Assembly (NCBI GenBank): GCA_910579085.1
Contig: CAJTRU010000028.1
Span: 1 to 46,401 of the forward strand
Direction of reading: 5' to 3'
Source: an uncultured Lachnospiraceae bacterium
GTDB lineage: Bacteria > Bacillota > Clostridia > Lachnospirales > Lachnospiraceae
DNA length: 46,401 nt
Shown here piece after piece: positions 8,815-17,200 of this stretch; position 1 is the first letter of the stretch, and each line of letters starts with the position of its first letter. The notes beneath the pieces were generated by a model. The model did not search any database, was not told where the DNA came from, and saw only the letters and a program-made list of their open reading frames with translations. Position numbers and translations under genes: made by a program.

Positions 8815-8852
8815 TAAGGGTTTGCTGCCTGTTATTATAGTTATTTAGAAAA

Positions 8853-8930
8853 GACACAGGGTTTTTGTGTCCATCCAGATTATGTTCTATTCCTGGGATA
8901 TATTCTGGATGGGTATGGAAACCCTGTGTC
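8853..8930. repeat. Two-tier 78-base inverted repeat after the hydratase gene
   Basis: The outer arms GACACAGGGTTT (8853-8864) and AAACCCTGTGTC (8919-8930) are perfect 12-bp complements. Inner arms CCATCCAGA (8871-8879) and TCTGGATGG (8904-8912) pair too, separated from the outer arms by matching six-base internal loops. No T-run follows, so a simple terminator is not convincing. It may be a small palindromic repeat element or a structured 3' end. Confidence 0.55.
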
Positions 8931-8988
8931 TGTATATCCATATACTGCTGCCCTTTAATTACAATTATATTAAATTATAATAATTACA

Positions 8989-9017
8989 TTGCAATATAAT
9001 GCATGTACGGTTATAAT
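8989..9017 (+). promoter_or_regulatory. Promoter of the first LCP gene
   Basis: TTGCAA (8989-8994), 17 bases, then a perfect TATAAT (9012-9017), about 40 bases upstream of the start codon. Confidence 0.65.
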
Positions 9018-9057
9018 AGGGGTTGTATAAATAGGAATATTATTTTGGAGGGCATGT

Positions 9058-10185
9058 ATGGACAATAATAATGGAAGGAAACGGAAAAAGAGAAAAGGCA
9101 GGGTTAAGAACAGTGTTAAAATTGTTTTTTTGTTACTTTTCCTTGTTATTAGTGGTACGGCTGGCTTTTTTGTTGCTAAGGCAAGGGTTACATTTAACCA
9201 GACATTAAACCATGTGAAGAGGGACTATAATTCTAAACTTTCCTCTGTTGATTTAAGTGGCATTAAAGTCAAATCTGATAACGATATTGTTAATATACTA
9301 CTGATAGGTAATGACAGGCGTGATGAAAAATACTATTCCAATAAACGTGGCCTGACTGATGTTATTATAATTGCTACTATGGACAGGAAACATGGTGTGC
9401 TTAAGCTTTCATCAGTTATGAGGGATTTACGTGTATATGTACCAGCCTCTGGCAGCTATGAGAAGATTAATGCTGCTACAAACCATGAGGGTGAAGTTAA
9501 AAGTTTATATAAGACACTTGCACAGAATTTTAATATAAAGCTTGATGGTTATGTACAAGTTGATTTTGAAGCATTTAAGGAAGTTGTTAATGCATTAGGC
9601 GGGGTAGAAGTGGAACTTACTGATACAGAAGCCAGGTATTTAAGCATAACTAATTATATACAGAAGAAAAAGAACAGAAAGGGCTTAAAAACAGGCAAAC
9701 AGGTACTTAATGGTGACCAGGCGCTTGGTTACTGCCGTATACGTAAAGGAATAGATATGATTGGTGAGCCTGTAGTTACTGCAAGCGGCCTTATTGATGA
9801 CTATGGGCGTACATGGAGGCAGAGGGCAGTTTTAAGTTCTGCTTTTGAAAAGTTTAAGACCATGCCACTAACAAAGTGGTATGATATTGCAAATAAGGTT
9901 CTGGGCCATGTTGTAACTGACCTGGATAATGACCAGATTTTACAGTATATGAAAGATGTTGCTACAATGGGAACAACAGATATTTACCAGTTACAAATAC
10001 CACAAAACCCTTATTTCAGGATAGCTCCTAAAGGCGAGTTTGATTCTAGTGAATATATTGTGCCTACTGATGGTGTATCAAGTGAGCAGGATATTGGGAA
10101 GAATAAAGAAATACTAAACCAGTTTATTTTTAAATACAATGGCAAAGGGGAGTTTGAGTTTAAAGACTCCAGCCATGAGGGCTGA
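9058..10185 (+). CDS. LytR-CpsA-Psr (LCP) family wall-polymer ligase, first paralogue
   Basis: A 375-residue membrane-anchored enzyme of the family that transfers undecaprenyl-linked glycopolymers (teichoic acid, capsule or similar) to peptidoglycan outside the membrane. A basic cytoplasmic tail (residues 1-20) precedes one membrane helix (about 21-42). The LCP core begins near residue 77, with the motifs LLIGNDRR (81-88), DVIIIATMD (101-109), MRDLRV (121-126) and DYGRTWRQR (about 247-255). These contain the family Asp/Arg residues that bind the lipid pyrophosphate. GGAGGG precedes the ATG. A close paralogue follows 55 bases downstream, so the pair is a tandem duplication. The polymer handled is unknown. 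Confidence 0.92.
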   Translation: MDNNNGRKRKKRKGRVKNSVKIVFLLLFLVISGTAGFFVAKARVTFNQTLNHVKRDYNSKLSSVDLSGIKVKSDNDIVNILLIGNDRRDEKYYSNKRGLTDVIIIATMDRKHGVLKLSSVMRDLRVYVPASGSYEKINAATNHEGEVKSLYKTLAQNFNIKLDGYVQVDFEAFKEVVNALGGVEVELTDTEARYLSITNYIQKKKNRKGLKTGKQVLNGDQALGYCRIRKGIDMIGEPVVTASGLIDDYGRTWRQRAVLSSAFEKFKTMPLTKWYDIANKVLGHVVTDLDNDQILQYMKDVATMGTTDIYQLQIPQNPYFRIAPKGEFDSSEYIVPTDGVSSEQDIGKNKEILNQFIFKYNGKGEFEFKDSSHEG

Positions 10186-10240
10186 AATACTGGCAGGATT
10201 ACAGGACAGGGTTTATAATTAAGATAATTGGAGATTTAAT

Positions 10241-11308
10241 ATGTTAAAGAAAATTATGATGGCATTGCTGCTGGTTATAAGCGGCGTTGCAGGTTTTTTT
10301 GTTGCAAAGGCACAGGTTACATTTAATAATACTTTAAACCATGTAAACAGGGATTATGATACAGCACTTAAAGATGTTGATTTAAGCGGGATTAAGGTTA
10401 ACTCAGATGAAAATGTTGTCAATGTGCTTATTGTGGGCAATGATTACAGGGAAGAGAAAGGATATGATGCATCCGGGCTTACTGATACAATGATTATAGC
10501 TACTATGGATACAAAACATAAAAACCTTAAGCTCACATCCCTTATGAGGGATATGGTTGTGGATATTCCTGACCATGGCTTAAATAAACTTAATGCTGCC
10601 AATTCTTTTGGTGGTATACAGCTTTTATATAAAACTATTGCACAGAATTTTAACATTGAGCTTGATGGTTATGTAGAAGTTGGTTTTAATGCATTTGAGA
10701 AGATTGTCAATGCAGTTGGCGGGGTAGAAGTAGAACTTACAGAGTCAGAGGCTTCTTACCTTAACACAACCAATTATATCTCAAAGAAACGTTTCAGGAC
10801 TGTCCAGGTTGGCAAGCAGAAGCTTAATGGCAACCAGGCACTTGGTTACTGCCGTATACGTAAGGGAAGTGTTAAGACAATAACAGGCCTTATGGATGAT
10901 TATGGGCGTACATGGAGACAGCGTACAGTTATTAAATGTGTGTTTGACAAGCTTAAATCACTGTCACTTTCAAAGTGGATTGAACTTGCTAATGAAGTTC
11001 TTGGTGAATATGTTACAACAGACCTTACAAATGATGCTATTATGGGATATATGAAGGATGTAATTATGATGGGTACAACAGAGGTTACACAGCTCCAGAT
11101 ACCAATATCAGGTTATTTCAGGACTTCATATGATGGTGAATATTCATGTGGTTCATCACTTGTGCTTACAGACGGGGTTTCTTCTGAACGTAATCTCGCT
11201 GCCAATGCAGAAGCACTTAATAAGTTTGTATTTGAATATGACGGCAAAAAACCATTTGAATATGGAACATTTATTAATAATGATACTGGTGCGAGTGAGG
11301 AAACTTAA
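10241..11308 (+). CDS. LytR-CpsA-Psr (LCP) family wall-polymer ligase, second paralogue
   Basis: A 355-residue LCP enzyme closely similar to its upstream neighbour: the sequences run in parallel from the membrane helix (about 4-23) through VGNDYR (65-70), DTMIIATMD and DYGRTWRQR. It lacks the basic N-terminal tail of the first copy and has a different C-terminus. Key Asp and Arg residues are kept, so it is probably active. Both genes are likely transcribed together, since only 55 bases and no terminator separate them. Tandem LCP genes often have overlapping roles; a division of labour here would be inference. Confidence 0.92.
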   Translation: MLKKIMMALLLVISGVAGFFVAKAQVTFNNTLNHVNRDYDTALKDVDLSGIKVNSDENVVNVLIVGNDYREEKGYDASGLTDTMIIATMDTKHKNLKLTSLMRDMVVDIPDHGLNKLNAANSFGGIQLLYKTIAQNFNIELDGYVEVGFNAFEKIVNAVGGVEVELTESEASYLNTTNYISKKRFRTVQVGKQKLNGNQALGYCRIRKGSVKTITGLMDDYGRTWRQRTVIKCVFDKLKSLSLSKWIELANEVLGEYVTTDLTNDAIMGYMKDVIMMGTTEVTQLQIPISGYFRTSYDGEYSCGSSLVLTDGVSSERNLAANAEALNKFVFEYDGKKPFEYGTFINNDTGASEET

Positions 11309-11329
11309 TGCATAGTTAATTAAGTTAAA

Positions 11330-11383
11330 ATCCTGTATACTGGATATAAAGCAGCTTTTATGGGGTATATCCAGTATATGGGA
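11330..11383. terminator. Terminator of the LCP pair, shared with the converging carboxypeptidase gene
   Basis: A long imperfect stem formed by GTATACTGGATATA (11335-11348) and TATATCCAGTATAT (11366-11379) is followed by TTTAGTTTT on the plus strand. It sits between converging genes and may also serve the minus strand. Confidence 0.65.
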
Positions 11384-11404
11384 TTTAGTTTTAGGACTGG
11401 CATC

Positions 11405-12646
11405 TTAACTGTTCTGTGCCATTAAAAGCCGTTTAAGCAGTCTTTGGAAATATGTTATATAACCAGCTTCTCCAATATCTTCTGACGCTTTTATTGGGAT
11501 TTTGTCTATTTCTTTTCCATTTAATATATAGACTACATTGCCTATTTTATCACCTTTTTTAACAGGTGCTTTAATATCAGGCATGAACATAATCTTTTTT
11601 TCTATTTTATCTGATGACTCATTACCACATAAAGTATAAGAAAAATCCCTTGTTACTTCTGAGTTTATCTGGTCTTTTACTCCATTAATGATTTTTTGTG
11701 GTTTTATGCGGATTTTGGAAGCTTTTTCAGAATAGTTTGTGCAGTTTGAAAATCCATAATCAAGCAGTGCTGCCGCTTCTGCGAACCTTTCTTTAGGGTC
11801 AGGGGCTGCCATAATTACAGCAGTAAGGCTTACACCATTACGTTCTGCGGTTGCTGAAAGGCAGTATTTTGCCTTGGAAGTTGAACCTGTTTTAAGCCCT
11901 GTAATACCATTATATGTACGTATTAACTTATTAGTATTAGTAAGGCCGAACTGGGTAGTGCCTTTTCTTGTTGTATGTGTAATTTCATCCATCCATACAG
12001 TAGAGTAGTTAGAAATTTCAGGATATTTTGTAATAAGTTCCCTTGACATAAGCGCTACATCATAAGCACTGCTGTAATGCCCGCTTTGTATTGAATCATC
12101 AAGGCCATTACAGTTTTTAAAACTTGTATGTACCATTCCAAGCTCTTTTGCCTTTTCATTCATTTTTTTAACAAATTCCGTTTCAGAGCCACTTACATGC
12201 TCAGCCATAGCAACTGCTGCATCGTTTGCACTTGCTATGCTTATGCATTTTATCATTGTGTCAACAGTCTGTGTTTCACCAGGTTCAAGAAAGACCTGTG
12301 AACCTCCCATTGATGCAGCAAATTCACTTGTGGATACACTGTCTTCTAAAGTTATCTTTTTATTGTGCAGTGCTTCAAATATGAGCAGCAGTGTCATAAT
12401 TTTAGTAATGCTTGCAGGGACAAGTTCAGTATCTTTTTCTTTTTCAAATAAAATCCTGCCGCTGTTATTTTCTATAAGGACTGCTGATTTAGCAAGTATG
12501 GATACACTTGCCTGGGCAGAAGGAGGTTCACTGGCGGCTGGCTGGGCAGCAGCAAATGGTTTTGTATTGCATATAACCAGTGAAAGTGAAATAAGCAGCG
12601 AAAGAACAGTTTTTGTAAAAATGGAAGTTTTTGTAAATATCTTCAT
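11405..12646 (-). CDS. D-alanyl-D-alanine carboxypeptidase (PBP5/DacF type)
   Basis: A 413-residue exported serine peptidase that trims the last D-Ala from peptidoglycan stem peptides. A signal peptide covers about residues 1-33. Active-site motifs are all present: SITK (Ser79, Lys82), SAN (139-141) and KTG (252-254). A C-terminal beta domain (about 310-390) is followed by an amphipathic end with the basic segment YFQRLLKRLLMAQ, the usual membrane anchor of this class. A GAGGT lies before the ATG. A promoter with TTGCAT, 18 bases, TATAAT is visible upstream. It faces the LCP pair across a terminator. The family includes sporulation forms (DacF/DacB), and the sequence alone does not decide between these and the vegetative enzyme. 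Confidence 0.93.
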   Translation of the reverse strand: MKIFTKTSIFTKTVLSLLISLSLVICNTKPFAAAQPAASEPPSAQASVSILAKSAVLIENNSGRILFEKEKDTELVPASITKIMTLLLIFEALHNKKITLEDSVSTSEFAASMGGSQVFLEPGETQTVDTMIKCISIASANDAAVAMAEHVSGSETEFVKKMNEKAKELGMVHTSFKNCNGLDDSIQSGHYSSAYDVALMSRELITKYPEISNYSTVWMDEITHTTRKGTTQFGLTNTNKLIRTYNGITGLKTGSTSKAKYCLSATAERNGVSLTAVIMAAPDPKERFAEAAALLDYGFSNCTNYSEKASKIRIKPQKIINGVKDQINSEVTRDFSYTLCGNESSDKIEKKIMFMPDIKAPVKKGDKIGNVVYILNGKEIDKIPIKASEDIGEAGYITYFQRLLKRLLMAQNS

Positions 12647-12693
12647 TATACCTCATTTCTACAGAAATTTTCTGGATAGTTTAAGTTATATAT

Positions 12694-12723
12694 ATTATAT
12701 TTTGCAGAAATTAAAATATGCAA
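12694..12723 (-). promoter_or_regulatory. Promoter of the carboxypeptidase gene
   Basis: On the minus strand, TTGCAT (12723-12718), an 18-base spacer and TATAAT (12699-12694). Confidence 0.55.
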
Positions 12724-12724
12724 T

Positions 12725-12764
12725 AAAAGAAGAACCTGCTTATATATAAACAGGCTCTTCTTTT
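12725..12764 (-). terminator. Terminator after the cohesin-like gene
   Basis: AAAAGAAGAACCTG (12725-12738) pairs, with one mismatch, with CAGGCTCTTCTTTT (12751-12764). On the minus strand the stem ends in a T-rich stretch. It lies about 90 bases after the minus-strand gene that ends at 12851 and partly overlaps the -35 of the next gene. Confidence 0.65.
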
Positions 12765-12850
12765 TAATTTGGCATTTTGTTTTCCACGTTTTTTATGGTA
12801 CAGCAAATTATAAATGCTGTACATGTGTATGGTTATTCTGTAGCCAGTTT

Positions 12851-14122
12851 TCAGGCTTTAGCCTTTACACCTGCACAGAAGTTTCCATATACACGTTTTT
12901 TAGATGCATTATTTACATATGCCCTTGCTTTAAAGTATTTATATTTCTTGCTGTTTTTAACAGTTGTCTTTAAAACAGAACCTTTTTTAAGTGTTTTTAC
13001 AAGGGAGTATTTGCCGTTCTTTTTCTTGCCTGCATAAATCTGGTAGCCCTTTGCATTTTTAACCTTCTTCCAGGAAAGGTTAATCTTTGTACCAGAAATC
13101 CTTGCTTTAACACCTTTTACTTTAACTGGGGCTGTTGTTAATTTTTTAATTTTACTGTACTGTCCGAATATCCTGCTGCCGTCATCTGCTGTCTTAAATG
13201 CACGCATCCTAAGTGAATATGAGGAGGCGTAAGCCATTGTGACGTTGCAGGTAATCCTGTCTGGCTTTAATATAGTCCTTATTCTCTTGTAGTTGCCAGA
13301 CTTTCCAGAAGCGCTGTAGAAAATATAACCATCTGCACCATCAATTATATTCCACTTAAATGTTACAACACGTGAACCCTTTTTAGCTGAGGCAGACATG
13401 GAAGGTTTTTTATCCTTGTCAAATGTAATGTCCCCGCCTGGTTCTTCTGTTGTTCCAGGAGCACTTGTACCTGAAGGCTCATTAACGCCAGGTGTACTTG
13501 TAGCTGATGGTGTAGCTGAAGGTTCTGCAGAAGCATCTGGTTTTTTAGTTGCGGACGGTACATAGCCTCCTGAAGAAGATGATGACTGTCCTGATGAACT
13601 TCCCTCTGTTGTTATTATTTCAGTATTTACAAGAGGAACTTCTATTGCAGACTGTCCAGTTTCTGTAACATATTCTGCCGAAGGGGCTTCACCGTTTACT
13701 CCTGTAAACTGTGTTGAAATCTTGTAAACACTGCCAGATGGCTTAAGGGAAAGTGTACCGATATCAGCCTGCCCATTTGCAGGGAATACCAGGTTGCCCT
13801 TCTTGCCAGACATTACAACATCAACTATATAGTTATCATTACCGCTAATTATTCCGCTTTCTTTTACGTCACTCTTTACTGCATCATTAAATGTGAATAC
13901 AGGTTCATTCATTTTGCCGCTGGTTATAGAAACCTTTAACTTAAAACGCAAAGATGTGATTTTTTCTGTTACAGCCAGTGGAAATGAAAGTGATACATTA
14001 ATATTACTTCCACTTGCCACCAGTTTTCCAGTACAGTCTGTTTCTGCTGCTGTTACAGGGGAAACTGGAAGGGCAGTAATAAGAAGGGCGGACAAAAGTA
14101 TGCAACTAATCCACTTTTTCAT
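12851..14122 (-). CDS. Secreted protein with cohesin-like sandwich and two Fn3-type repeats
   Basis: A 423-residue exported protein. A signal peptide (residues 1-25) precedes a beta-rich domain (about 27-165) whose strand pattern, starting VSLSFPLAV and continuing with ITSLRFKLKVSI, resembles cohesins and related CBM-fold sandwiches. A Ser/Thr/Pro/Gly linker (about 172-230) follows, then two fibronectin-III-like domains (about 240-330 and 332-420), each rich in Lys and Tyr. No LPxTG, SLH or transmembrane anchor is visible; the basic C-terminus could bind the wall by charge. The upstream gene in the same direction encodes a dockerin-bearing metalloprotease, so a cohesin-dockerin partnership is plausible. 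The cohesin call rests on pattern alone. GGAGGT precedes the ATG. Confidence 0.6.
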   Translation of the reverse strand: MKKWISCILLSALLITALPVSPVTAAETDCTGKLVASGSNINVSLSFPLAVTEKITSLRFKLKVSITSGKMNEPVFTFNDAVKSDVKESGIISGNDNYIVDVVMSGKKGNLVFPANGQADIGTLSLKPSGSVYKISTQFTGVNGEAPSAEYVTETGQSAIEVPLVNTEIITTEGSSSGQSSSSSGGYVPSATKKPDASAEPSATPSATSTPGVNEPSGTSAPGTTEEPGGDITFDKDKKPSMSASAKKGSRVVTFKWNIIDGADGYIFYSASGKSGNYKRIRTILKPDRITCNVTMAYASSYSLRMRAFKTADDGSRIFGQYSKIKKLTTAPVKVKGVKARISGTKINLSWKKVKNAKGYQIYAGKKKNGKYSLVKTLKKGSVLKTTVKNSKKYKYFKARAYVNNASKKRVYGNFCAGVKAKA

Positions 14123-14140
14123 GGTTTACCTCCATAATTA

Positions 14141-14182
14141 TTATGTTCCCTGTGCAGTTTTTATGCTGTACAGGAAACATAA
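14141..14182 (-). other. Hairpin between the M60 protease and cohesin-like genes
   Basis: A stem of about 17 bp (14141-14157 with 14166-14182) with one wobble and one mismatch lies 30 bases after the protease stop codon. No T-run follows. It could stabilise the upstream mRNA 3' end or cause partial termination, separating expression of the two genes. Confidence 0.5.
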
Positions 14183-14211
14183 TTTAATTTTGCTGTTTAA
14201 ATAGTCTGTAA

Positions 14212-17200
14212 TTAGTTAGTACCTGGAACAGTATTACCTGTTAAAGTAATGCTTGGTAATGTTGATGGGATTTGGATAACAAGTGTATCACTAGTAATAC
14301 GCTCGCCTTCAAGTGTTAATGCATCATCAACACGGTATAATTCACCACGCACACCTTTGCCAGTAAGTGCGTCTGCATCAAACTGTCCAGGTTCTACATA
14401 GTATACCCATGTTCCGTCTGAGGTTTCACCAAGGTTTCCATTACCTGGGTCAGGGGCAAGTATTACCTGCCCTGCTTTGGTTTCACCATCTTTTGCACCT
14501 ATTACGTTGCCCTCAGTATCATATAACATAACTATGTTATATGCCGGGTTTCCTTTATAAACTCCTGTAAAGATTAACGAACCTGCTGGTATAACATCTT
14601 CTGCCTTATCACCATACTTGAATTCAGCACTAAGCAAACCAATAGATGGTGTACCACTTTCTGTTTTATGGAACTCAATGTTATCACCAGTAGGGCCACA
14701 TACATCAATTTCATTAATAGAAACTTCATCCAGTCCAGTGATAGCCAGTTTAACATATCTTGCGTCATAAGTTCCAATCCACTTATTATTTTCATCTGCT
14801 TTAACAGAGTCAAACCATACCATCTGTGCAGAACCAGCTGGGTTAATTTTAGTCCAAGTGCTAACTGTTGTCCAGTTACTTCCATCTGTACTTACATATA
14901 TTTTAGCATTGCCGCTGTTAAGTACATTAGTTCCAGAATATTTAAGGGAAGTAACTTCCTTAATATCATGCATGTCAATAATAATTTCTGCTGCACCTTC
15001 AGAGGCTTTACCATTATAAACAGAGTCTGCCTTATTATCAATAATCCTGTCAATAGTATGTTCAGTCTTTGCTGTTACACTTCCAGGGTTTTTCTCATCA
15101 TAGCCACTGTCAGGGTCATCATCATCAGTTTCAATTTCTGTATCTTCATCAGATGTCATATTTGTTTCTACTGTCCATAATGACTTATCCAGTATGCCGT
15201 CCGTCTGGATTTTAACCTGGCCGGCCTCTTTTTCATTAGAGTAGTTGAGGAACTGGTCAACTGCTTTAACCTTATAAGACATTACCCTGTTATTTATAGT
15301 AGATATAGTGTCTGTAAATACAGTAGTACCACCATTAGGGTTTACAGGCTGGAAACCAACTACCTGTGACTCTGTAACACCATTACTTGTCATGCTTCGG
15401 ATAATTTCATAACCAAGGATTAAATCTGTATCCTCACTTGTTTCAATAGAAACTTTTACTTGGTTTGAAACTGCCGATGCAGTAGCTGCTGTTATAACAT
15501 CCCTGCCTTTTATAGTTCCTGCTTCACCAGGGTGGTTTACACGGTAATCCCTTGCATTATTATTTACATAGTAAAGTGCTTTAGTATCTGGTTCACCATA
15601 TTTTGCTGCATAGGCAATAGTGTCTGCATCAGGTACCATGCCCCAGCGTTCAAAGAATGGAAGAATATTCTTATTAGCAGCAGCACATGAAAGACGCATA
15701 AGGTTCTGTTCACTATCACCTAATACAAGGCCTGCCTGAGGTGCTTTAGCAGGGTTTCTTGAATATGTGTCTACACGTGCAAAGAACAGGTTGTTAAACT
15801 GGTCTTCATAATTATCATAAATATGGTGGTCATCTTCCTGGTCATCAAATGCAAGATGGAGCTGCCAGTATAATGCTAACTGTGTAAATACATTAGATGC
15901 CCTGCCAATAGTACCAGATGTAACTTTCTTATATACATTTTCAAGTGTATAGCGCTGTGTGCCTGTAAGAAGCTGTGCAAAGTAGTTATTTGTAACTTCT
16001 GCTACAGCATATGTGCCCTGGTTAATATCATGGCCGATTTCGTGGGCAATACCCCATCCAAAGCTAGCCATGCTGGATGCACCACTTGCAATGTTACATG
16101 AACCATATTCAATACCAATATGGTTGCCAGCAGCATACATAAATGCACCAGAGAACATTCTCATATACCTGATATTTAAGTGCTGTGAAGGAAGTGCGTT
16201 ATTGCCTCTTACTGTACCTGCATCATCACTAAGGCCTTTATGCTGGTAGAATAAAGCCATAGTATCTTCCATTGCCTGTAATGCAGTATCAAGTGCAGCA
16301 ACTTTATCTTCCTTAGATGCTAATGGCCCCCATACCTGTGTTGCAGGCAGTGAGTACATCATCTTCTCCATCATTATATCAGTCGCATTTAAGATACAGT
16401 TAGTCTGGTCATATTCATAATCTACAGGTTTCTCTTTGCCTTTATGGAGTTCTGTATGTTTTGCTTCAATATTAGCTGTATGTTTTTCCAAACTGTCAAC
16501 ATAAGCCCTTATAGCACTTGTTCTTTCAGCGCCTGTCTTTCTGTATACATTTAAAACAGGAATATCACTTCCTCCAAGTACACGTACAGCATACTTGTCA
16601 GCAGTATTATTTCCGCTGTATGCAACATAAAGCTGTCCGCCGCGTTCAAAATTTTTATCTGCAATCTGAGGGACTGTAATTTCATTTCTGCCTATTTTGA
16701 GTGCAGCAGAAGATTTTGCAAGGCTGGCTGATTCAGCATGGTACTGTGTCATAACTAAGTTAAGGTTTGTTGAATCACCAGTCCTCTTTGTATTATGCCC
16801 TACATAAACAACGAGGGTTTCACCAGCATAAACAGTCTTTCCAAGTGGCTGCCAAGGATTTAAACCGCCAAAGCCAAGATGTCCGTCTTTCTTTCCAGTA
16901 ATAGTATTAATTACTTCATAAGAAGGAGATGGTTTATTGTTTAAAATATCCCTTGCAGTTTCAAGTTCAAGTTTTAATTCCTTATAAAGAGGATGTTTTT
17001 CACCGCTTTCACTATCAGGCTTCTCCAGACGTTTTTCTAATGCATCAATTGTGCCTGTTTCTACATCACTTCTTAATGTAGAGTGCATTTCATCTGAATA
17101 AAGCCCCATAATGTCATCTTCAAGTGAATCATAATTGTAGAAACGGATTTCACCAATTCTCATTTCAGCTCTTGTGTAACCTCTGCCAACACATAAACGT

